The notes beneath the pieces were generated by a model. That model searched no databases and was not told the DNA's origin. It worked only from the letters and a program-made list of their open reading frames with translations. Positions 8,646 to 19,666 of a DNA stretch of 55,285 nt are shown here, piece after piece. Made by a program: the position numbers and the translations under genes. How positions within the stretch are numbered: the stretch's first letter is position 1; the number at the start of each line of letters is the position of its first letter. Source of the DNA: Reyranella massiliensis 521 (GTDB lineage Bacteria; Pseudomonadota; Alphaproteobacteria; Reyranellales; Reyranellaceae); contig CAMAYC010000018.1 in NCBI GenBank assembly GCA_945862125.1, positions 1 through 55,285 of the forward strand, read 5' to 3'.

Positions 8646-10063
8646 GCCGCGCGCCTCTTCTTCCATTGCGCATGGAACGTACCGCCCGCGGGCGGCGCGG
8701 GCAGGTCGCGGAAGCGTGTCCAGCCGCCGGCCAGGGGCATCGCGCGGTAGCGGCCCTCGGCGCGGCCGAACAGCGCCAGGACGCGATTGGCGAGCGCCGT
8801 AAGACGACGATAAAGAGCCGGCCGGCGGGCAACAAAGCTCCACAGCGCCAGCCCTTGGCGCACGGCCCCGGGCGTCAGATGCCGCTCGAACTCGCGCTCG
8901 CGCCAGTGCCGCATCAGCTTGGGCAGCGGGATGCGCACCGGGCAGACGCTCTCGCAGCGGCCGCAGAAAGTGGACGCGTTTGGCAGGTTGCCGGCTTCCT
9001 CGACACCGATCAGCTGCGGCGTCAGCACCGCGCCCAGCGGTCCGGGATAGACCCAGCCGTACGCATGGCCGCCAATCGCCCCGTAGACCGGACAATGGTT
9101 CATGCAGGCGCCGCAGCGGATGCAGCGCAGGATCTCCTGCATCTCGGTGCCGAGCACGGCGGAGCGGCCATTGTCGAGGATGACGACGTGATAGTGCTCC
9201 GGCCCGTCGAGATCGCCGGCGCGCCTGGGGCCGGTGTTGAGCGTGGTGTAGGCCGAGGATTCCTGGCCCGTCGCCGAGCGCGCCAGCACGCGCAGCAGGA
9301 CGGCGGCATCCTCGAGTGTGGGGATCACCTTCTCGATGCTGGCCAGCACGATGTGCATCCGGGGCAACGTGTTGGAAAGATCGGCATTGCCCTCGTTGGT
9401 GATGAGCATGGAGGAGCCGGTTTCGGCCACCAGGAAATTGGCGCCGGTGAGGCCGACATCGGCATCGAGGAACTTCTGGCGCAACACGTAGCGCGCTTCG
9501 GCCACGAGGTCGTTGCGCTCGGTCAGACGCTTGGTGAAGCCGAGCTTGGCGTGGTGTTCCAGGAACGTGTCGGCCACCTGGGCCTTGGTGAGGTGGACCG
9601 CCGGCGCGATGATGTGGCTGGGCGGCTCGTTGCGGAGCTGGATGATGTACTCGCCGAGGTCGGTCTCGATCGGCGCGATGCCGATCGCCTCGAGATGCTC
9701 GTTGAGGGCGATCTCCTCGGCCACCATCGACTTCGACTTGGCCACCGTCCGGGCGCCCATGCTCTGGCACAGCTCGCCGATGATGCGCCGCGCATCGGCG
9801 GCAGTCGGCGCCCAATGGACGTGGCCCCCCAGCGCCAGCACCTTGCGTTCGAACTCTTCCAGATAGAAATCCAGGTTTGCCAGGGCATGGTTCTTGATGT
9901 CGCGGGCGCGGTCGCGCAGTGCCTCGAACTCGGGCAGGCGCTCGGCAGCCTGGCGGCGGCGCTCGGAGAAGCCCACCTTCAGCATGGCGAGCGAGTCCTG
10001 CAGGTTCGGGTCGGCCAGCGCGTGGTCGACGTTCTCGTTGAAGGCGCGGGCGGTGGATTCCAT
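8642..10063 (-). CDS. lutB: Lactate utilization iron-sulfur protein B
   Basis: This is a 473-residue LutB/YkgF protein. The central DUF162-like domain (EAIGIAPIETDLGEYIIQL, ITNEGNADLSNTLP) is followed by a ferredoxin-type domain with CIRCGACMNHCPVY and CGRCESVCPVRIP, which supply ligands for two [4Fe-4S] clusters. It should work with LutA and LutC as a cytoplasmic lactate-oxidising complex feeding electrons to the respiratory chain. Its ATG overlaps the lutA stop (TGATG), and its stop overlaps the lutC start. Confidence 0.95.
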   Translation of the reverse strand: MESTARAFNENVDHALADPNLQDSLAMLKVGFSERRRQAAERLPEFEALRDRARDIKNHALANLDFYLEEFERKVLALGGHVHWAPTAADARRIIGELCQSMGARTVAKSKSMVAEEIALNEHLEAIGIAPIETDLGEYIIQLRNEPPSHIIAPAVHLTKAQVADTFLEHHAKLGFTKRLTERNDLVAEARYVLRQKFLDADVGLTGANFLVAETGSSMLITNEGNADLSNTLPRMHIVLASIEKVIPTLEDAAVLLRVLARSATGQESSAYTTLNTGPRRAGDLDGPEHYHVVILDNGRSAVLGTEMQEILRCIRCGACMNHCPVYGAIGGHAYGWVYPGPLGAVLTPQLIGVEEAGNLPNASTFCGRCESVCPVRIPLPKLMRHWREREFERHLTPGAVRQGLALWSFVARRPALYRRLTALANRVLALFGRAEGRYRAMPLAGGWTRFRDLPAPPAGGTFHAQWKKRRAA

Positions 10064-10881
10064 CAGCCGGGCTCTCCAATGGCCGGAAGGTCGCCCATGC
10101 CGGCAAGCACTTCGGCGACGTGGCGGACGCGCACGGGGCTGCCTTCGCGCTGCAGCTTGCCCGCCATGTTCATCAGGCAGCCGAGGTCGCCGGCCAACAG
10201 TGTGCCGGCGCCGGTCCCCGCGATATCGGCTGATTTTTCGCCAACCATGGCATTCGATATTTCAGGATATTTCACACAGAAAGTGCCGCCGAAACCGCAG
10301 CAGACCTCGGGGGTCTTCATCTCGCGGACCGAGAGCCCCTTTACGGCGGCCAGCAGCCGGCGGGGCTGCTGCTTGACGCCCAGCTCCCGCAGTCCGGAAC
10401 AGGAATCGTGGTAGGTGACGGTGCCGTCATAGTGCGCTGCAACCGTCTCGACCCCCAGCACGTCGACCAGGAACGCCATCAATTCGTAACTGCGCCCGGC
10501 CAGGCTCTCGGCCCTGAGTTTCATTGCCGGATCGTCGTCGAACAGGCCGGGATAGTGATGGCTGAGCATGCCGCCGCAGGAGCCGGAAGGCGCCACGACG
10601 GCATCGTAGCCTTCAAAGGCATTTATGACCTGGACCGCGATGGCCCGCGTCGTGGCGCGGTCGCCGCTGTTGTAGGCTGGCTGACCGCAACAGACCTGAA
10701 GGGGCGGCACCTCGACGGTGCAGCCTGCATCCTCGAGCAGTTTGACCGCGGCGAAGCCTATCGAAGGCCGAAACAGGTCGACGAGGCAGGTGACGAAAAG
10801 CGCAACGCGGCGCGGACGGGCAGTGGGGGATGGCTGCTTGGACACGGGGACCAAGATGGCAGTCGCCAAAATTGGGTGCAA
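10063..10881 (-). CDS. lutA: Lactate utilization protein A (CCG domain)
   Basis: This LutA/YkgE protein contains the two cysteine-rich CCG motifs of the family, VCCGQPAYNSGD and VCCGFGGTFC, with DSCSGLRELG between them. These are ligands for iron-sulfur clusters in heterodisulfide-reductase-like proteins. The family is the first subunit of the LutABC lactate oxidation system. No ATG precedes the conserved start VALFVTCLVD. The 272-residue version uses TTG at 10881 with AAGGGG just upstream. A GTG at 10845 would give 260 residues and cannot be excluded. It is divergent from katG. Confidence 0.92.
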   Translation of the reverse strand: MHPILATAILVPVSKQPSPTARPRRVALFVTCLVDLFRPSIGFAAVKLLEDAGCTVEVPPLQVCCGQPAYNSGDRATTRAIAVQVINAFEGYDAVVAPSGSCGGMLSHHYPGLFDDDPAMKLRAESLAGRSYELMAFLVDVLGVETVAAHYDGTVTYHDSCSGLRELGVKQQPRRLLAAVKGLSVREMKTPEVCCGFGGTFCVKYPEISNAMVGEKSADIAGTGAGTLLAGDLGCLMNMAGKLQREGSPVRVRHVAEVLAGMGDLPAIGEPG

Positions 10882-10888
10882 TCACCCC

Positions 10889-13153
<2,265 letters not shown>

Positions 13154-13206
13154 GGGATGGTGGCGCGATGACGAACGGTCGGGCGACCAGTGCCCGGCCG
13201 TGACCG

Positions 13207-14310
13207 TCAGTTCTTGTTGGGCACCAGGACGATGGCCCGGCCGGCGCTGTTCATGCGGCCGGCCCAGTCGGCGGCCTGTACGCCGCTGCCGAAGAACACG
13301 TCGCCACGAGCCGGCCCCTTGATGGCGGCGCCGACATCTTGGGCGATCATCAGGCGGCGATAGGGCTCGGTGGCGCCCGGCTTGCGTGCCACGGGCCGCA
13401 CCGTGTCGATCCAGACCGGCGTGCCGAAGGGCGTGAGGGTGGTATCGACCGCGAGGCTGCGTTGCGCGGTGAGGGGCACGCCCTCGGCGCCGGCGGCTGT
13501 CTGGCTCTTGGTATCCTTGAAGAAGATATAGCGCTCGTTCTTGCGCATCACGTCGCGCGCCTGTTGCGGATTGCGCTTCAGCCAGTCGCGAATCGCCGGC
13601 CAGGTGGCGTCTTCTTTCTTCATCACGCCCATCTCGACCAGCACGGCGCCGATGGCGGTGTAGGGGCGGTTGTTGGAGCCGTCGAAGCCGAGGGTCATCC
13701 TGCCGCCTTCGGCGAGCAGGATCTTGCCGCTGCCCTGGACCTGGACCTCGAACAGGCCGACGGGGTCCTGGACGTAGGCGATCTCCAGGCCCTTGCCCTT
13801 CAGGGCGCCTTGCTCGATTTCGGCGCGCGTATAGTAAGGCTTGTCGGTGAGGTCGGGCGGGCGGCGGTAGACCGGCACGGTGAACAGGCGCGACGGCGCC
13901 TTGCTGCCGCGCATGTCGGGCTCGAAGTAGCCGGTGAACTTGCCCGGCGCCTGGACCACCAGCGGCCTGAAATTGCCTTCGAAGAAAGCCCGGGCCGCCC
14001 GGTTGTCGCCGGCCTTGATCGCGGCCCCGGCGTCGCAGATGCGCTTCCATTCGGCCGCGGTGATCGTCCGCTCGCCGCCGTCGGTGGCGATCTTGGTTTC
14101 CGGTCCGGCCGCCAGCTTGGGGCAGGAGCGGCGGAAGGTGGCGAGTGCTTCGGCGTGCTTGTCGTCGCCCCAGCCGGCCACTTCGTTGAACGAGATCGGC
14201 GCCAGGGCCACCCGCTTCTCGGGCGTGACCGTCCCCTCACCGGCGCATGCAGAGAGGAGACCGGCGACGGCGAGCCATACCGCGCCACCGGACAGGACAG
14301 CCCAGCGCAT
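13207..14310 (-). CDS. mltA: Membrane-bound lytic transglycosylase A
   Basis: This 367-residue lipoprotein has a leader ending in the lipobox LLSAC. The MltA domain follows (KFTGYFEPDMRGS, YRRPPDLTDKPYYTRAEIEQ). A C-terminal 3D domain contains the three conserved aspartates in TPFGTPVWIDTV, MIAQDVGAAIKG and RGDVFFGSG. It should cleave peptidoglycan glycan strands in the periplasm to anhydromuropeptides. It follows timA by 14 nt on the same strand, the usual alphaproteobacterial order. The Smr-family gene that often comes next is absent, since katG is convergent. Confidence 0.95.
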   Translation of the reverse strand: MRWAVLSGGAVWLAVAGLLSACAGEGTVTPEKRVALAPISFNEVAGWGDDKHAEALATFRRSCPKLAAGPETKIATDGGERTITAAEWKRICDAGAAIKAGDNRAARAFFEGNFRPLVVQAPGKFTGYFEPDMRGSKAPSRLFTVPVYRRPPDLTDKPYYTRAEIEQGALKGKGLEIAYVQDPVGLFEVQVQGSGKILLAEGGRMTLGFDGSNNRPYTAIGAVLVEMGVMKKEDATWPAIRDWLKRNPQQARDVMRKNERYIFFKDTKSQTAAGAEGVPLTAQRSLAVDTTLTPFGTPVWIDTVRPVARKPGATEPYRRLMIAQDVGAAIKGPARGDVFFGSGVQAADWAGRMNSAGRAIVLVPNKN

Positions 14311-14324
14311 TCGGAAAGCCTCCC

Positions 14325-15053
14325 TCAGCCTTCGCTTTCAGTCTTGGTCAGCAGCCAATTCGGATCGGTGGACTTGGTATCGCGGCGGAATGTCCAGAGA
14401 TCGACAACCTTCTGCACTTCATTCGGGTTGCCGTCGGCGATCTGGCCATCGGCGTTGCGCACCACGTTGATCTGCTCGCTGACGAAACGCACGGTCACCG
14501 ATGCCTCGGTACCCTGCAGTTCGGCGGCGGCAATGTCGGAGGCCTCGAAGCCGATCAGCGTGGTCTCGGCCTTCTCGCCGCGCTCGCGGCGGGCGCGGAT
14601 CGCCGCTTCGAAGCTGGCGAAGGTCGGGCCATCGAGCAGCGGACGGAGCGTGGCGACATCGTCCTTGGCAAAGGCCTCGACGATGGCGGTGAAGGCGGCG
14701 CGGGCGCCGCCGCAGAAGCCCAGCGGATCGAAGCTGGGATCGGCGGCGCGGATCGCGGCGATGGCGGCAGTGGCCGTCGGCATCACCGTGGCGCGAATGC
14801 CGCCCGGGCCCGTAACGGCCAAAGAGGGGCGCGGCGGGGCGGCTGCAGTCGGCAGCGGAACGACATTGTCCTGGCGTCCCGACGCACCGGCGGGTCCATC
14901 TCCGGCGCGTGGCGCCGGGGGCGGCGGAGGCGACAGCGGGTCGCGCGCCGGCGGACGCTCGTTGCCCGTGCGTTTTCCGAGAACGGATCGCAGCCGCAGG
15001 ATCAGGAAGACCGCGACCAGTCCGATGAGAATGATGTCGTAGTTATTGCCCAC
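14325..15053 (-). CDS. Tim44/TimA family membrane-associated protein
   Basis: The 242-residue protein begins with one hydrophobic segment ending in the family signature LRLRSVLGKRTG. A proline-rich linker (about residues 35-60) follows, then a C-terminal Tim44-like domain of the NTF2-like fold (residues 100-235, with AFAKDDVATLRPLLDGPTFA and VVDLWTFRRD). The family is related to the mitochondrial Tim44 import motor subunit. In bacteria it is membrane associated, with a role in envelope or heme-protein quality control suggested in Caulobacter. The start is GTG. The neighbouring mltA is the typical partner. Confidence 0.88.
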   Translation of the reverse strand: MGNNYDIILIGLVAVFLILRLRSVLGKRTGNERPPARDPLSPPPPPAPRAGDGPAGASGRQDNVVPLPTAAAPPRPSLAVTGPGGIRATVMPTATAAIAAIRAADPSFDPLGFCGGARAAFTAIVEAFAKDDVATLRPLLDGPTFASFEAAIRARRERGEKAETTLIGFEASDIAAAELQGTEASVTVRFVSEQINVVRNADGQIADGNPNEVQKVVDLWTFRRDTKSTDPNWLLTKTESEG

Positions 15054-15157
15054 GATGGCGCTCCGCCAACTCGTCTCCAGCTCGCTTCAAATTACATAGG
15101 CTGCGAATGCGGAAAGGGCAAGGCAACCGGACCGGGCTCAATTTTACGTCGCCCGGC

Positions 15158-16510
15158 CTATGTGGCCAGGACCACAATATCGACCAAATCCGCAACGCCG
15201 CCCACCTGCCGGTCGCGCCGCCGTTCGTGCGCCACCGCCGGCCGGTAGCCCTGCTGCTCGGCCAGGGCATAGGTGGCACTGTCGGTGACAGCCCGGGTCT
15301 TCTCGTCCTTGTTGTGTTTCTCCAGTTTCGCCGCGAAATTGACGGCGTCGCCGATCACGGTGAATTCCAGCCGCTCGCCGTCGCCGACGGCGCCGAAGAC
15401 GACGCGGCCCGACGATACCGCCAGGCCGATGGCGAGCGGCGGCAGGCCGCCCGCCCGGCGTTCGGCGATCCAGCGGTCCGCGGCCTCGATCACCGCATCG
15501 GCGGCGCGCAAGGCGTCGGCGGCGGCCGTCGGCGAGGCCGAGACCGCACCGAACGAGGCCAGGATGCCGTCGCCCAGGAACTTGTCGATGCTGCCGCCAT
15601 GGTTCGCGATCAAGGGACAGACCCGGCCCTGGTAGTCCTGCAGCACCTTCATGACCTCGCCCGGCGCCAGCTCGGTCGACAGCCGGGTGAATCCGCGCAG
15701 ATCGACGCTCAGGATAGCGACGTCACGCAGCTCGCCTTCGCCGGCCTTGATCGACATGGCCGCGGTGCGGATGCGGGCGGCGACGCCGGGGTCGAAGAAG
15801 CGCGACAGGTCGCGCGCCGCGGCCCCTTCGGCGACCGAGCGGACCAGCAGGCGGCGGGCCCGCGAGATGGCCAGCGCCAACACCGCGGTGGTGAGCAGGA
15901 TGGCGATGATCTTGTCGACCTCGGCGCCTACCAGCAGGGCGTTCGAGGTCATGTAGTCGATGAAGTTGTGGGTCTGGTTGGGCGGCCCGCCGCGGCCCGT
16001 CGCGACGTAGTAGGTGAGACCTGCCCAGCCGAGGGCGGCGCAGATGCCGCTGAACATCACCAGCCGCGCCTCGAAGCGCAGCGCGCGCAGCGCGATGAAC
16101 AGGAACACGTACAGGAGCGTCGGCACCTTCAGGTAGAAGGCGGCGGTCTGGGCATATTTCAGATGGAAGCTGAAGATCAATGCCATCAGCAACGCCATGT
16201 CGACCACGACGGAGAGATAGAGCGTCCAGGCCGGCAGCAGTCGCATGTAGGCAAGAACCAGCCGCACGATGCAGATCGCGCCATAGAGCAGCAGGACATC
16301 CAGCTCGAGCGAATAGTCCTCCTGCACCAGACCTTCGGCCATGGTGGCGCCTTCGTAGACGCCGGCGACCAACGCCACGATGGTGAGCTGTATCCAGCCG
16401 ATCAGGATTTCGCTGCGCTCCTGCTGGCGCCGGATGGCGTCGCGCACGCGCTCGGGAAGATTCTCGGACCCGGCGCTGTCGAATAGCCAGCGGCCGAGGC
16501 GCGAGAACAT
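15158..16510 (-). CDS. Membrane-anchored class III adenylate/guanylate cyclase
   Basis: The 450-residue protein has about six hydrophobic segments (residues 40-235) followed by a cyclase homology domain. The metal-binding aspartates are seen in AILSVDLRGFTRL and FLGDGILASFG, and the purine-selecting lysine in SIDKFLGD. In GDAVNFAAKLE the asparagine is kept, but the transition-state arginine four residues later is lysine, so activity may be reduced. The chosen ATG at 16510 overlaps the stop of the upstream methyltransferase (TGATG). An in-frame ATG at 16528 would add six residues. Cyclic AMP is the likely product, by inference. Confidence 0.87.
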   Translation of the reverse strand: MFSRLGRWLFDSAGSENLPERVRDAIRRQQERSEILIGWIQLTIVALVAGVYEGATMAEGLVQEDYSLELDVLLLYGAICIVRLVLAYMRLLPAWTLYLSVVVDMALLMALIFSFHLKYAQTAAFYLKVPTLLYVFLFIALRALRFEARLVMFSGICAALGWAGLTYYVATGRGGPPNQTHNFIDYMTSNALLVGAEVDKIIAILLTTAVLALAISRARRLLVRSVAEGAAARDLSRFFDPGVAARIRTAAMSIKAGEGELRDVAILSVDLRGFTRLSTELAPGEVMKVLQDYQGRVCPLIANHGGSIDKFLGDGILASFGAVSASPTAAADALRAADAVIEAADRWIAERRAGGLPPLAIGLAVSSGRVVFGAVGDGERLEFTVIGDAVNFAAKLEKHNKDEKTRAVTDSATYALAEQQGYRPAVAHERRRDRQVGGVADLVDIVVLAT

Positions 16511-17361
16511 CAGACCTTCTCCAGCCACAGGCTGGTCGGCATCGCGTCGGTCGGCTGCGGCAGCCGTGCCACTACCGAAGCTGCCAGCCGCTCAGCCATC
16601 CGGCGCGTCGCCCAGACACTGGAGAACAGCGGCCGATAGGCGCCGGCCGCCAGCAGCGGCACCACGCCCTGCTGCTCGTTGTAGTTCCGCCAACCCCAGA
16701 TCGCGGGATAGTCGAAGGGCAGGAAAATGTCGTGGATATGCACGAGGACGCCTGCCGGCAGGCGCGGCAGGACACGGTTGAGCAGGATGTCGACGTCACT
16801 GCCCGGCATCAGGATGTGGCTCGAATCGATGAACAACACGTCGCCGGCCTTTAGTCCGTCGAAGACCTCGGCCGGTGCGGCCTGCAGGGTCGAGGGCACG
16901 ACGCGCACGCCGGGCAGGCCCACGATATCGGTGCGCGGCATCGGATCGATGGCGACGATCTCCCCGACGCCGCATTCGGCCCGCGCCAGGATGCGGGTCG
17001 AGTGGCCAGACCCGACCTCGACGATCCGCTGAGGCTTGCGCTCGCGCACCAGGGCGTAGGCCACGGCGGCATCGAGCGAGGGGAACCAGGACTGCCCGAG
17101 CAGGCCCTTCAGCCCCTCGATTCCGCCGGCAGCGTCGTCGCCGGCATGGGCGTCGACGGCGTCGAGCATGGCAGCGAACGTCGCGGCGTGCCGTTCGAAA
17201 AGCCGCTCGATCGCCGGGTAGGGCGGCTGCGCGCCCGGCGGTGGCAGCAGGGGCGCGTAACGGTGAGGGATAAACCAGCCGCGCGGGGCGAGGCCCAGCA
17301 CGGTCGGCAGCCCCAGCGCCAGCCGCCGCCAGCGTCCGCGCAAGCTGAGTGGTCTGGTCAC
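16510..17361 (-). CDS. Class I SAM-dependent methyltransferase
   Basis: This 283-residue protein contains a SAM-binding glycine loop (RIVEVGSGHSTRILA) at about residues 112-126, the strand-2 acidic residue in IVAIDPMPRTD, and GDVLFIDSSHILMPGSDVD typical of the Methyltransf_24 group. HIHDIFLPFDYP follows. A weak hydrophobic stretch near residues 15-25 could tether it to the membrane. It uses a GTG start overlapping the stop of the metallo-hydrolase gene (GTGA), and its stop overlaps the cyclase start, so the three are one operon. The substrate is unknown. Confidence 0.82.
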   Translation of the reverse strand: MTRPLSLRGRWRRLALGLPTVLGLAPRGWFIPHRYAPLLPPPGAQPPYPAIERLFERHAATFAAMLDAVDAHAGDDAAGGIEGLKGLLGQSWFPSLDAAVAYALVRERKPQRIVEVGSGHSTRILARAECGVGEIVAIDPMPRTDIVGLPGVRVVPSTLQAAPAEVFDGLKAGDVLFIDSSHILMPGSDVDILLNRVLPRLPAGVLVHIHDIFLPFDYPAIWGWRNYNEQQGVVPLLAAGAYRPLFSSVWATRRMAERLAASVVARLPQPTDAMPTSLWLEKV

Positions 17362-18209
17362 GGTGCGAGCGTCAGCCCTTCGTGGGCGACGATCGCGCGC
17401 GGCAGGCCGCCCGGCACGGTGCCGGGCCGGGCGATGGACGCCTCGCGTGCCACGCCGTCCATGAAGGCGTCGTCATGGCTGGGATCGTGATGGAAGATGA
17501 CGAGGGTGCCGACGCCGGCCGCGTCGGCCAGCCGCGCGCCCTCCTGCCAGGTCGAGTGGCCCCAGCCGCGATAGCGCGGATACTCGGCATCGGTGTAGCT
17601 CGAATCGTAGATCATCACGTCGGCGCCGCGGCAGAGTTCGACGATGGTCTCGTCGCGCTTGCCTTCGCGATGCTCGGTGTCGGTGATGTAGCAGATCGAC
17701 TTGCCGCCATGCTCGATGCGGTAGCCGGTGGCGCCATTGGGATGGTTGAGCGGTGCCGTACGCATGCTCACGGTCTCGCCGCAAGACAGCGTCTGGCCGC
17801 TCTTGAATTCCTGGAACGCGACCGACGCCTGGAAAACCTCCAGCGACACCGGATAGAGCGGTGCCTGCATCAGATGGCCGACCACCTTCTTCAGCGTGTA
17901 GGGCTCTTCGAGATGACCAGCCCACATGCGCACCGAATTGCGCCTTTCGAACAGCGGCTCGAAGAAGGTGAGGCCCGAGATGTGATCGAGGTGCGTGTGC
18001 GTAAAGTAGATGTCGATATCGAGCGGGGCCAGACGGGCGAGTTCGCGGCCGAGCGGCCGGATGCCGGTGCCGGCGTCGAAGATCAGCCGGCGGCCGCCGG
18101 CGGTAACTTCGAGGCACGAGGTATTACCGCCGTAACGCGTGTATTCCGCGCCGGAACAGGAAATAGAGCCGCGCACGCCCCAGAATCGGACTTTCAGACC
18201 ATCGGCCAA
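17358..18209 (-). CDS. MBL-fold metal-dependent hydrolase
   Basis: The 283-residue protein has the metallo-beta-lactamase metal motif HTHLDH at residues 71-76, with later ligands expected at the histidine of APLNHPNG, the aspartate of MIYDSSYTDAEYP and the histidine of VIFHHDPSHDD. The opening VRFWGVRGSISCSG is typical of a group related to phosphodiesterases and ribonuclease Z-like proteins, often found beside cyclase and signalling genes. A cyclic nucleotide phosphodiesterase role would fit the cyclase two genes downstream but is not shown. The only plausible start is TTG at 18209, with GGGGG about 10 nt upstream. Confidence 0.82.
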   Translation of the reverse strand: MADGLKVRFWGVRGSISCSGAEYTRYGGNTSCLEVTAGGRRLIFDAGTGIRPLGRELARLAPLDIDIYFTHTHLDHISGLTFFEPLFERRNSVRMWAGHLEEPYTLKKVVGHLMQAPLYPVSLEVFQASVAFQEFKSGQTLSCGETVSMRTAPLNHPNGATGYRIEHGGKSICYITDTEHREGKRDETIVELCRGADVMIYDSSYTDAEYPRYRGWGHSTWQEGARLADAAGVGTLVIFHHDPSHDDAFMDGVAREASIARPGTVPGGLPRAIVAHEGLTLAP

Positions 18210-18414
18210 GGACTAGATACCCCCCTTCCTCACCGGCCGCAGAGTCCACGGGCGGGTGGCTCGCGTCAACCAAGGCCGCCCACCCGTCGGAAGGCCGGCC
18301 CTGTTCTTGCAGGGCGATCCGAAAGCCGGCGTCTCACGTATTGTTGCACGGGGCCGGTGAAATCGCCGGCCGGACCGCGTTGCCTGCGGCCTTGTTCGAG
18401 GTAATACTTGCGTC

Positions 18415-18786
18415 ATGGAAATCGACAATCACGCTTCCGTCCCGGCGATCGTCGAGCCGGCGCCGCGCATCGCGAAGTTCGCCATCGGACAGGTGGTGAA
18501 GCACCGTATCTATCCGTTCCGCGGCGTCATTTTCGACGTCGATCCGGTGTTCGCCAATACCGAGGAGTGGTTGGCGTCTATTCCCACCGAAGTCCGTCCA
18601 CGCCGCGACCAGCCCTTCTATCACCTGCTGGCCGAGAACGCGCAGACGACCTACGTCGCCTACGTCTCGGAACAGAACCTGCTGCCCGACGAGACCGGGA
18701 AGCCGGTGTCGCATCCGCAGGTTCCGCATTTCTTCAAGGAACTGAAGCGCGGCCAATACGTCTCGCGCGATCGCGCGTTGCACTAG
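18415..18786 (+). CDS. hspQ: Heat shock protein HspQ
   Basis: The 123-residue protein carries the YccV-like domain from about residue 18 (AKFAIGQVVKHRIYPFRGVI, then FDVDPVFANTEEW). The C-terminal half (QPFYHLLAENAQTTYVAYVS, EQNLLPDETGKPV) is the HspQ signature. HspQ was described as a heat-induced protein that promotes degradation of certain proteins by Lon-type proteolysis and binds hemimethylated DNA in vitro. It is convergent with a periplasmic binding protein gene only 7 bp away. The 205 bp upstream contains no gene, and I could not identify a sigma-32 promoter there with confidence. Confidence 0.9.
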   Translation: MEIDNHASVPAIVEPAPRIAKFAIGQVVKHRIYPFRGVIFDVDPVFANTEEWLASIPTEVRPRRDQPFYHLLAENAQTTYVAYVSEQNLLPDETGKPVSHPQVPHFFKELKRGQYVSRDRALH

Positions 18787-18793
18787 TCGAGCT

Positions 18794-19666
18794 CTAGTTG
18801 ATCGCGAACGGGAAGTATTTGTCGCTGATCTTCTTATAGGTCCCGTCGCTCACCATCTCGCCCAGCGCCTTGTTGAAGGCGTCGCGAAGCTTCATGTCCT
18901 CGCGGCGCACGCCGGCGGCGACGCCGATGCCCAGCGTCTGGTTGTCCTTGATGTCCTGGCCGATCAGTTCGCAGCACTTGCCCTCGGCCTTCTGGCTCCA
19001 TAGCCAGAGTTGCACCTTGTCGCCGAACACCGCGTCGACCTCGTCTTTGGCCAGCGCGCGCAACGCTTCGGCCAGCGTGTCGTAGCGCTTGAGCTGGGCC
19101 GAGCGGCGGAAGCTCTTGTCCGCCCAGTCGGCGTGCGTCGAATCCTTCTGGATGCCGATCCGCTTGTTGCGCAGCAACGACGGCGGCCCGTCGAACGGCG
19201 CGCCCTTCTGCGCGATGAAGGCACCGGGTGAGAGATAGTAGCGACGCGACAGGGCCATCCGCTTGCGCCGCTCGCTGGTCACTTCCATCGACGACATGAT
19301 CATGTCGAACTTCTTGTCGAGCAGGCCGGGGATCAACTCGTCCCACTTGAAGGCGGTGAACTCGCATTCGGCCTTCATGCGCTGGCAGGCCTCCTGCGCC
19401 ACCTCCATCTCGAAGCCGGCGGGCATGCCCTTGCGGTCGAGATAGTTGAAGGGCGGGAAGGCGCCCTCGGTGGCGACCGTGATCTTGTAGGCCGGTGGCG
19501 TGAAGGGCGACTTTGGCCCGGGTTTGGCCGCCGCCGCCGCGGGCTTGGCCGGCGCGGCGGGAGGCTTTGCCGCCGGTTTCGGCGGCGGCTGTTGCGGCTG
19601 TTGTTGCGCCGCCGACGGGGCGGCGGTGGCGAGCAGCATGACGAGAAGTGTCAGCAGCCGTCTCAT
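18794..19666 (-). CDS. Periplasmic substrate-binding protein, amino-acid type
   Basis: This 290-residue protein has a signal peptide (cleavage likely after PSAA, residue 20). Next comes an unusual linker of about 32 residues made almost wholly of Q, P, A and K. The SBP_bac_3 fold follows (ITVATEGAFPPFNYLDRKG, FDMIMSSMEVTSERRKRM, LRNKRIGIQKDSTHADW). It should bind an amino acid or similar solute in the periplasm. No permease or ATPase gene is adjacent, so its transporter is elsewhere or it acts as a sensor. The start overlaps the hemW stop (ATGA). Confidence 0.9.
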   Translation of the reverse strand: MRRLLTLLVMLLATAAPSAAQQQPQQPPPKPAAKPPAAPAKPAAAAAKPGPKSPFTPPAYKITVATEGAFPPFNYLDRKGMPAGFEMEVAQEACQRMKAECEFTAFKWDELIPGLLDKKFDMIMSSMEVTSERRKRMALSRRYYLSPGAFIAQKGAPFDGPPSLLRNKRIGIQKDSTHADWADKSFRRSAQLKRYDTLAEALRALAKDEVDAVFGDKVQLWLWSQKAEGKCCELIGQDIKDNQTLGIGVAAGVRREDMKLRDAFNKALGEMVSDGTYKKISDKYFPFAIN

